Part shown: piece after piece, positions 59,063-64,000 of the stretch
Layout: the number at the start of each line of letters is the position of its first letter
Numbering within the stretch: the first letter of the stretch is position 1
Assembly: GCA_049607205.1 (NCBI GenBank)
Contig: JBMYWH010000007.1
Location: forward strand, 23,051 to 87,050
Length of the DNA: 64,000 nucleotides
Direction of reading: 5' to 3'
Source: JBELHR01 sp049607205
GTDB taxonomy: Bacteria; Bacteroidota; Bacteroidia; Flavobacteriales; Flavobacteriaceae
Notes under the pieces: generated by a model
The model's database searches: none
Seen by the model: the letters and a program-made list of their open reading frames with translations, nothing else
Told to the model about the DNA's origin: nothing
Program-made: the position numbers and the translations under genes

Positions 59063-61360
59063 TTAGAACTCTTCTTCGTCTTCCTCAACCATAAGCTCTC
59101 CATTTGCATCTGTAGAAATCATTTTTCCACAGTCAATTTCAATACTTAAGTTATCAGGTCTCACGAAGTCTTCTCTAGAAATAGTCAAGGTAGAATCAGC
59201 ATAAACCTTCTTCATATAAAGCGCCCAAGTAGGCAAACTCATTGAAGCTCCCTGACCTAAAGCTATTCCTTCAAAATGGGCAGCACGATCATCGGCACCC
59301 GTCCAGACTCCTGTAGCTAAATTCGGGACCATTCCCATAAACCATCCATCAGATTGGTTCTGAGTCGTTCCCGTCTTTCCCGCAATTGGATTATCGAATT
59401 GATATGGATAACCCGTCGAAGCGTCATAAGGATAAACTCCTCCTTGAGAACGCAATCTAATTCCGGAACCTCCTTCTGTAACTCCTTTTAAAAGCTCAAT
59501 TACCACATAGGCCGATTCCTCTGAAAGCACTTCTCTGGTCTTAGGTGTAAATTGCTCGATCACCGTTCCGTTTTTATCCTCAATTCTGGTAATAAACATA
59601 GGGTCCACATGTAAACCTCTATTGGCAAAAGTAGAATAAGCACTTACCATATCATATAAAGTCACATCCAAGGTCCCCAAGCCTATAGAAGGATACGCAG
59701 GAACTCTAGATGTTATTCCGGCTTCACGGGCTAGTTTTGAAACTGCACGAGGACCAACCATATGCATCAATCTGGCAGTTACCACATTGATAGAATTAGC
59801 CAAGGCGTTTTTCAAAGTTCTCACTCCTCCATAACTATCCCCAGAGTTCTTAGGTGTCCAATCTTCCTCCAAACCGAAATCTTCGGCAGGAATAGTATAC
59901 TTAGTATTAGGATATTCCTGACAAGGTGATAGTTTCAACTGGTTAATAGCAGCAGCATATACAAAAGGCTTAAAGGTAGACCCTACCTGTCTCGCACCTT
60001 GTTTAACGTGGTCATACTTATAGTATTTATGGTCGATTCCTCCCACCCATGCTTTAACATGACCTGTTTGAGGCTCCATAGACACTAGTCCTGTATGCAA
60101 CAAAGATTTAGAATAGCGGATTGAATCCATAGGACTCATAATCGTGTCCAAATCTCCTTTATAAGAATAAACCGTCATTTCTGTCGGAGTCTTAAAATTC
60201 TCTAGAATTTCATCATCCGATTTCTTTGCTTTTTTAAGTCCACGATAGCGCTGGGTTTGAAACATCGCTCTGCGCATCAAGGTATCAATCTGCCCTTCTC
60301 TTAAATTGTAAAAAGGAGCTGTAGGATTAGACTTTTGATCTTCTTGGAAGGCGTGTTGAAGGTTTGTAATATGCTCATGAACCGCTTCTTCAGCATATTT
60401 CTGCAATCTAGAATCAAGCGTCACATAGATCTTCAAACCGTCACTGTAAAGATTGTACTTCTTACCATCAGGTTTAGGATGATCCTTCACCCAAGATTTC
60501 ATATAATCTTGTAAATAAGATCTGAAATAAGTTGCAATTCCATCATTATGCCCTTCAGGGCTAAAATCTAACTTGATCGGTTCCTGCACCAATGAATCGT
60601 GAACAGAAGCCGATAGCTTTCCATACTTTTCCATCTGTGAAAGCACCACATTCTTCCTTTTGAACGCGTTCTTAGCCGTATTTGTATTTCTCTTTGGATT
60701 GTAAAGGGCTGGATTTTTTAACATTCCAACCAAAGTCGCAGATTCTTGTACCGAAAGATCAATGGGTTCCTTCCCGAAATAGATTCTCGAAGCGGAACGG
60801 ATTCCAATCGCATTATATAAGAAATCAACCTTGTTTAAATACATGGCCATGATTTCTTCCTTGGTGTATTGACGCTCTAATTCCACGGCAATCACCCATT
60901 CTTTTAATTTCTGAACTACGCGTTCCACAGTGTTTTTTGATCCTTCACCATGAAATAACAACTTTGCTAATTGCTGGGTAATTGTAGAGGCTCCTCCATC
61001 TGCGCCCATAGCAGCTAGTGCTCTGGCAAACCCTCTAAAGTCAATCCCTGAATGCTCAAAATACCTCACATCCTCCGTTGAAACTAAAGCATCAACTAAA
61101 TTCTGAGGTAATTCATTATAAGTAACAGGTGTTCTATTTTCTTTGAAAAACTTCCCTAAAGTAACTCCATCAGCTGAGATAATTTCCGTAGCAAAATTAG
61201 TATCTGGATTCTCTAATTCTTCGAAAGTTGGTAGCTCACCAAAAACACCGGCTCCAACCAATTTAAATAAAATTATAACGGAAACAATTGCCGCAAAAAA
61301 TAGGCTCCATAGCCAAATTAAATACTTCTTATATGAATTCGTTTTTTTCTTTTTACTCAT
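59063..61360 (-). CDS. Penicillin-binding protein 1A-type bifunctional peptidoglycan synthase
   Basis: 765-residue class A PBP. After an N-terminal membrane segment (about 13-33) the GT51 glycosyltransferase shows EDVRYFEHSGIDFRGFARA and GGASTITQQLAKLLFH and RQYTKEEIMAMYLN. The transpeptidase has the catalytic Ser in STFKPFVYAAAI, the SxN in NSINVVTARL and KTGTTQNQSDGWFMG. It polymerises glycan strands and cross-links them. Upstream is GldH (14 bp), downstream the CoA transferase (17 bp). Confidence 0.95.
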   Translation of the reverse strand: MSKKKKTNSYKKYLIWLWSLFFAAIVSVIILFKLVGAGVFGELPTFEELENPDTNFATEIISADGVTLGKFFKENRTPVTYNELPQNLVDALVSTEDVRYFEHSGIDFRGFARALAAMGADGGASTITQQLAKLLFHGEGSKNTVERVVQKLKEWVIAVELERQYTKEEIMAMYLNKVDFLYNAIGIRSASRIYFGKEPIDLSVQESATLVGMLKNPALYNPKRNTNTAKNAFKRKNVVLSQMEKYGKLSASVHDSLVQEPIKLDFSPEGHNDGIATYFRSYLQDYMKSWVKDHPKPDGKKYNLYSDGLKIYVTLDSRLQKYAEEAVHEHITNLQHAFQEDQKSNPTAPFYNLREGQIDTLMRRAMFQTQRYRGLKKAKKSDDEILENFKTPTEMTVYSYKGDLDTIMSPMDSIRYSKSLLHTGLVSMEPQTGHVKAWVGGIDHKYYKYDHVKQGARQVGSTFKPFVYAAAINQLKLSPCQEYPNTKYTIPAEDFGLEEDWTPKNSGDSYGGVRTLKNALANSINVVTARLMHMVGPRAVSKLAREAGITSRVPAYPSIGLGTLDVTLYDMVSAYSTFANRGLHVDPMFITRIEDKNGTVIEQFTPKTREVLSEESAYVVIELLKGVTEGGSGIRLRSQGGVYPYDASTGYPYQFDNPIAGKTGTTQNQSDGWFMGMVPNLATGVWTGADDRAAHFEGIALGQGASMSLPTWALYMKKVYADSTLTISREDFVRPDNLSIEIDCGKMISTDANGELMVEEDEEEF

Positions 61361-61373
61361 CTTAAATTAGGGG

Positions 61374-61859
61374 CTATTTATTTTTTTCTATACTTATTCC
61401 AACTCCAACAATCCCATCAAGTTTTGCCATTGTTTCCAACTCACCAAGTCTTCTCATGACTTGTCTCAATTCAATCCTATAAACACCAGGAACAGGAAAA
61501 TCCATTCCCTGTTTCAAAATCAGCTCAGACTCTTTAATATCCGTCATTCCAACTCCTAACCAATTTCCTTTCTTATCCGCCATAGCGTATTCAAGGGTGT
61601 CAACCACTCTTCTACCATTAGGATAATCAATTTGAGAAACCAAGAACAAATTAGAAAAAGGATAATGATTATTATTTCGAATATTAATCAATACCTCATT
61701 TTTAGATAAAGTATCTTTGATCGGTACAGAGAAAACTACGGCTTCATTCTTCGCCCAAAACTCCTGTGGAAAATCCTTTTGCTCACTATAAAAATAAGGG
61801 CTATCACAAGAGGTTAACACTGCTATTGCAGACAGAAGTAACAAAGCTTTACGCATCAT
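61374..61859 (-). CDS. gldH: Gliding motility lipoprotein GldH
   Basis: 161-residue lipoprotein needed for flavobacterial gliding. I start at MMRKALLLLSA (61859), giving a signal ending VLTSC; the longer frame overlaps the PSP1 gene. The mature region begins SPYFYSEQKDFPQEFWAKNE and ends LDGIVGVGISIEKNK, as in known GldH. The start overlaps the PSP1 stop by 11 bp, so the pair is coupled. Its presence supports assignment to Flavobacteriia. Confidence 0.93.
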   Translation of the reverse strand: MMRKALLLLSAIAVLTSCDSPYFYSEQKDFPQEFWAKNEAVVFSVPIKDTLSKNEVLINIRNNNHYPFSNLFLVSQIDYPNGRRVVDTLEYAMADKKGNWLGVGMTDIKESELILKQGMDFPVPGVYRIELRQVMRRLGELETMAKLDGIVGVGISIEKNK

Positions 61860-63306
61860 TATTTGGTTTTTTTCTTGGTGGCCTTCTTCTTCTATTTTGT
61901 GGCTTCTGACCTTGGGTTTTTTCACCCTGTGTCTTCTGACCCTGAGGCTTTTGACCTTGTTTTTTATTCTGAGCTTGAGGCTTGTTTTGCCCTTGAGGCT
62001 TCTGCCCTTGAGGTTTCTGTCCTTGAGGCTTCTGGGCTGGGTTCTTCACAGAATTTTGCGCTTGTCCACCGTTGTTTTGAGGTCTCTTTTTACGCTTGTT
62101 TCTATTATTCTTTGAATTCCCTCCTTCAGAACTCGCTACAGCTGCCTCCGGCTTGTTCCCTTTATTTCTATTGTTAGGCTTTCTTCTTTTTTTTCTGTTT
62201 GATTTTTTGGGCTTGTCAAAGCGCGTCAAACTATCCTGACCCACCACGTTCTCAAAATCAATTTCAGGAACGGCTTGAATCAGTTCATCCTCATATTCTT
62301 CCAGGGAACTGATCTTTTCTCCAGAAGCATTAATTTCAAGAATCTCATGCACCTGTTCGGCGGTCAATTTAAACCACTTTCCTCTTTCCTCCTTATAGGT
62401 ATACCAAAGCAGTCCTTTGAAAATATCCATTTTGATATACACCGCAGGACCTTTTTCAGTCATTAGAGGCTTATCCGTTTTAGGAAGCTCATTTAAAGCA
62501 TCTAAATAGGTATCCAATTCAAAGTTCAAACAGCATTTCAATTTTCCACATTGACCCGAAAGTTTCTGTGGGTTCAAAGCTAATTGTTGATAACGTGCTG
62601 CAGCGGTATTCACCTTTCTAAAGTCAGTCAGCCAAGTAGAACAACAAAGCTCTCTACCACAAGATCCAACTCCACCTAAACGGGATGCCTCTTGTCTTAA
62701 ACCAACTTGTTTCATCTCTACACGAATACTAAAAGCTCCAGCTAAATCACGAATCAATTGTCTGAAATCGACACGTTCATCCGCGGTATAATAAAAGGTG
62801 GCTTTGTTTCCATCCCCTTGATATTCGACATCTGAAAGCTTCATCTTAAGACCAAGATTCTGAATAATCTCACGACCTCTTCTCTGTGTTTCCGTCTCAC
62901 GATCTCTAGCAGCTTGCCAGATATCAATATCTTTTTGAGTCGCTTTTCTGTATATCTTTTTGATTTGATCAGCATCGTCTTCAGAAACCTTACGCTTCTT
63001 CATCTGAACCTTGACCAGTTCTCCAATCAATGCTACAGTACCTACATCATGTCCTGGTGAACCTTCGGTAGTAACCACATCTCCCATTCTAAGTGGGACT
63101 TTCTTAGTGTTCTTACAGAACACTTTTCTTCCGTTTTTGAAGCGGACCTCAACGATATCATAAACTTCTTGACCTGTTGGCAGTTGCATATTCGCTAACC
63201 AATCAAAAACATTTAACTTATCACAGCCTCCACTTGCACAAGCACCATTGCTTTTACAGCCATTAGGTACTCCTGAACTATTGCTTGAGCAACTTGTACA
63301 GCCCAT
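61849..63306 (-). CDS. PSP1-domain protein (RicT/YaaT-like) with long basic low-complexity tail
   Basis: 485-residue protein. The N-terminal Cys-rich segment CTSCSSNSSGVPNGCKSNG precedes the PSP1 domain (about 50-290), shown by GSCGRELCCSTWLTDF and SGQCGKLKCCLNFELD, cysteine motifs that bind iron-sulfur clusters in RicT. In Bacillus RicT is part of a complex controlling RNase Y. The last 120 residues are a basic low-complexity tail (Lys, Asn, Gln, Gly, Pro), with QGQKPQ repeats and a final NRRRRPPRKKPNN, probably RNA-binding and disordered. It overlaps gldH. Confidence 0.9.
   Translation of the reverse strand: MGCTSCSSNSSGVPNGCKSNGACASGGCDKLNVFDWLANMQLPTGQEVYDIVEVRFKNGRKVFCKNTKKVPLRMGDVVTTEGSPGHDVGTVALIGELVKVQMKKRKVSEDDADQIKKIYRKATQKDIDIWQAARDRETETQRRGREIIQNLGLKMKLSDVEYQGDGNKATFYYTADERVDFRQLIRDLAGAFSIRVEMKQVGLRQEASRLGGVGSCGRELCCSTWLTDFRKVNTAAARYQQLALNPQKLSGQCGKLKCCLNFELDTYLDALNELPKTDKPLMTEKGPAVYIKMDIFKGLLWYTYKEERGKWFKLTAEQVHEILEINASGEKISSLEEYEDELIQAVPEIDFENVVGQDSLTRFDKPKKSNRKKRRKPNNRNKGNKPEAAVASSEGGNSKNNRNKRKKRPQNNGGQAQNSVKNPAQKPQGQKPQGQKPQGQNKPQAQNKKQGQKPQGQKTQGEKTQGQKPQNRRRRPPRKKPNNDA
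61900..62050. repeat. Short tandem repeat coding for QGQKPQ tail
   Basis: In-frame imperfect repeats (about 15-18 bp, CCTTGAGGCTTCTG-like on the plus strand) in the 3' end of the PSP1 gene, repeated roughly seven times. It is prone to slippage, so tail length may vary between strains. Confidence 0.6.
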
Positions 63307-63403
63307 ATGTTATATATTTAACACTCAACAACATAAGTTGCTAGCGCTTGGGTTCATAAAATAAATTCTAATCTCGTAAAGATAAAATTAAAATCGACAA
63401 CAA

Positions 63404-63432
63404 AAAACTCCTTTAGATTCTAAAGGAGTTTT
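63404..63432 (-). terminator. Terminator overlapping the ferredoxin stop
   Basis: Arms AAAACTCCTTTAG (63404-63416) and CTAAAGGAGTTTT (63420-63432), a perfect 13-bp inverted repeat with a 3-nt loop; T6 on the minus strand. The upstream arm contains the last codons and stop of the ferredoxin. Confidence 0.85.
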
Positions 63433-63650
63433 GCTTCGATTATGTTGACAGGGCATGCTTCTTTAGCATTATTCACCTCTTCAAAAATGGTGTTATCCTT
63501 AGATTTGATAGTGAAAAACCCTTTTTTATCTTGGGAATGAAGTAAGACGGATTTACCGTCCTTTTTTGACATTTGAAAATGTGCAGGGGCAAGTTCTACG
63601 CAGTAATTGCATCCAATACATTTATTTCTCTGTAAGGTTACAACTACCAT
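63420..63650 (-). CDS. Small 4Fe-4S ferredoxin
   Basis: 76-residue ferredoxin. A single-cluster motif CIGCNYCVELAP (11-22) is closed by ACPVNII near the C-terminus. It differs from the classic two-cluster type by lacking a second CxxCxxC. It is an electron carrier, perhaps for the adjacent U32 peptidase, whose family includes iron-sulfur proteins that hydroxylate tRNA or rRNA. Its start overlaps the U32 stop by 1 bp, so the two are translated together. Confidence 0.88.
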   Translation of the reverse strand: MVVVTLQRNKCIGCNYCVELAPAHFQMSKKDGKSVLLHSQDKKGFFTIKSKDNTIFEEVNNAKEACPVNIIEAKLL

Positions 63651-64000
63651 TAGCTCTCAGCGTATTCTGTTTTCACAATTTTATACAGCTTGTCAGAAAG
63701 CCTTATCCTGAAGTCTAATGGAATCGTTACTGAATCTCCTTTAGTTGCAGACTCTTGTTTCAAGTCGTTCACCAACATCTCACTAACTTCCATTTCTTTT
63801 GCTCCAGTAGTTGGTCCTGTAACCAAAATCTGATCGCCTAATTTCAAATCATACGCTTCAATCTTGAACTCACCAATATTTGATTTAGGGAAATAGTGCA
63901 TTCCTTTTCCGATATATACTTTTTTCTGGGTCGCATGAGAACCAGGTCCTTTAGACCATTCCCCTAGTTTCTGTCCTAAATAATATCCTGACCAGAATCC
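63650..64000 (-). CDS. Peptidase U32-family protein, C-terminal part (start outside window)
   Basis: 117 C-terminal residues; the frame is open to the right edge. GFWSGYYLGQKLGEWSKG and the terminal beta-barrel-like YDLKLGDQILVTGPTTG, DFRIRLSDKLYKI are those of the U32 C-terminal domain. Characterised U32 proteins (YegQ/TrhP, RlhA) hydroxylate RNA and bind an iron-sulfur cluster. The neighbouring ferredoxin fits an electron-transfer need. Most of the catalytic domain is not visible. Confidence 0.82.
   Translation of the reverse strand, partial: GFWSGYYLGQKLGEWSKGPGSHATQKKVYIGKGMHYFPKSNIGEFKIEAYDLKLGDQILVTGPTTGAKEMEVSEMLVNDLKQESATKGDSVTIPLDFRIRLSDKLYKIVKTEYAES

Noticed and set aside
61900..62050. 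Repeat array that might be a CRISPR
   Set aside because: Units are short, contiguous, in-frame and code for a low-complexity tail; no spacers and no cas genes.
61863..62177. Plus-strand open frames opposite the PSP1 tail
   Set aside because: They are Phe/Leu-rich shadows of the QGQKPQ repeats in the real minus-strand gene and show no family features.
1..64000. Insertion sequences, integrases or phage genes
   Set aside because: No transposase, integrase, recombinase or phage structural protein was seen in any frame.

Overview
The window looks like a marine, alginate-degrading member of the Bacteroidota, most likely Flavobacteriaceae. The signs are a SusC/SusD pair, the gliding-motility lipoprotein GldH beside a PSP1 protein, DUF4837, many short lipoprotein signal peptides, low GC, no clear Shine-Dalgarno sequences, and promoters of the flavobacterial form TTG-N17-23-TAnnTTTG. 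I saw no insertion sequence, prophage or CRISPR array.

Layout. 1-3.2 kb: the N-terminal part of a sulfatase, then a GNAT-pirin-YceI operon whose upstream region carries a -24/-12 (sigma-54) promoter. 3.2-5.2 kb: a divergent sigma-54 activator with PAS domains. 5.3-23.4 kb: an alginate utilization locus. Its long minus-strand operon runs susC, susD, PKD surface lipoprotein, PL7 lyase, GntR regulator, MFS uronate transporter, DEH reductase, KDG kinase, a PPi-type phosphofructokinase, KDPG aldolase and PL6 lyase, and ends at a clear terminator. Upstream lie kdgF and a PL17 oligoalginate lyase, with a divergent RraA-like gene. 23.4-27 kb: a second, paralogous sulfatase, an AraC regulator and a PepSY-repeat lipoprotein. 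27-32.1 kb: DinB protein, a two-subunit Tat-exported molybdenum hydroxylase, XdhC, a MobA-like protein and an MdaB-like flavoprotein. 32.1-34.4 kb: RIC iron-sulfur repair protein divergent from an Rrf2 regulator, then a HAD lipoprotein. 34.4-41.5 kb: secreted GH13 amylase, MFS transporter, and a LytS/LytTR two-component pair with a large periplasmic propeller. 41.5-64 kb: mostly housekeeping genes (S15 and M1 peptidases, subtilase, FNR/ferredoxin reductase, LysE, tRNA-Cys, FolB, GlnRS, nucleoid protein, MltD-like transglycosylase, ExoIII, CoA transferase, PBP1a, GldH, PSP1, ferredoxin, U32 peptidase fragment).

How the alginate genes fit together. PL7 and PL6 cut polymer at the surface, SusCD imports oligomers, PL17 releases unsaturated monomer, KdgF helps open it to DEH, the MFS protein imports uronate, the SDR reduces DEH to KDG, KdgK phosphorylates it and KDPG aldolase gives pyruvate plus glyceraldehyde-3-phosphate. 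The PFK has the residues of a pyrophosphate-dependent, reversible enzyme, which would suit gluconeogenesis from the triose.

The most interesting signals are regulatory. Two clusters of a 12-bp palindrome (TTGGTnnACCAA), spaced exactly 13 bp apart, overlap the -7 elements of the susC promoter and of the PL17/RraA divergent promoters, and are the likely operators of the operon's own GntR protein. The long susC leader also carries, on the opposite strand, a promoter and an intrinsic terminator about 85 nt apart: a predicted antisense small RNA. RraA shares the operator with PL17, which makes it a candidate unassigned enzyme of uronate metabolism.
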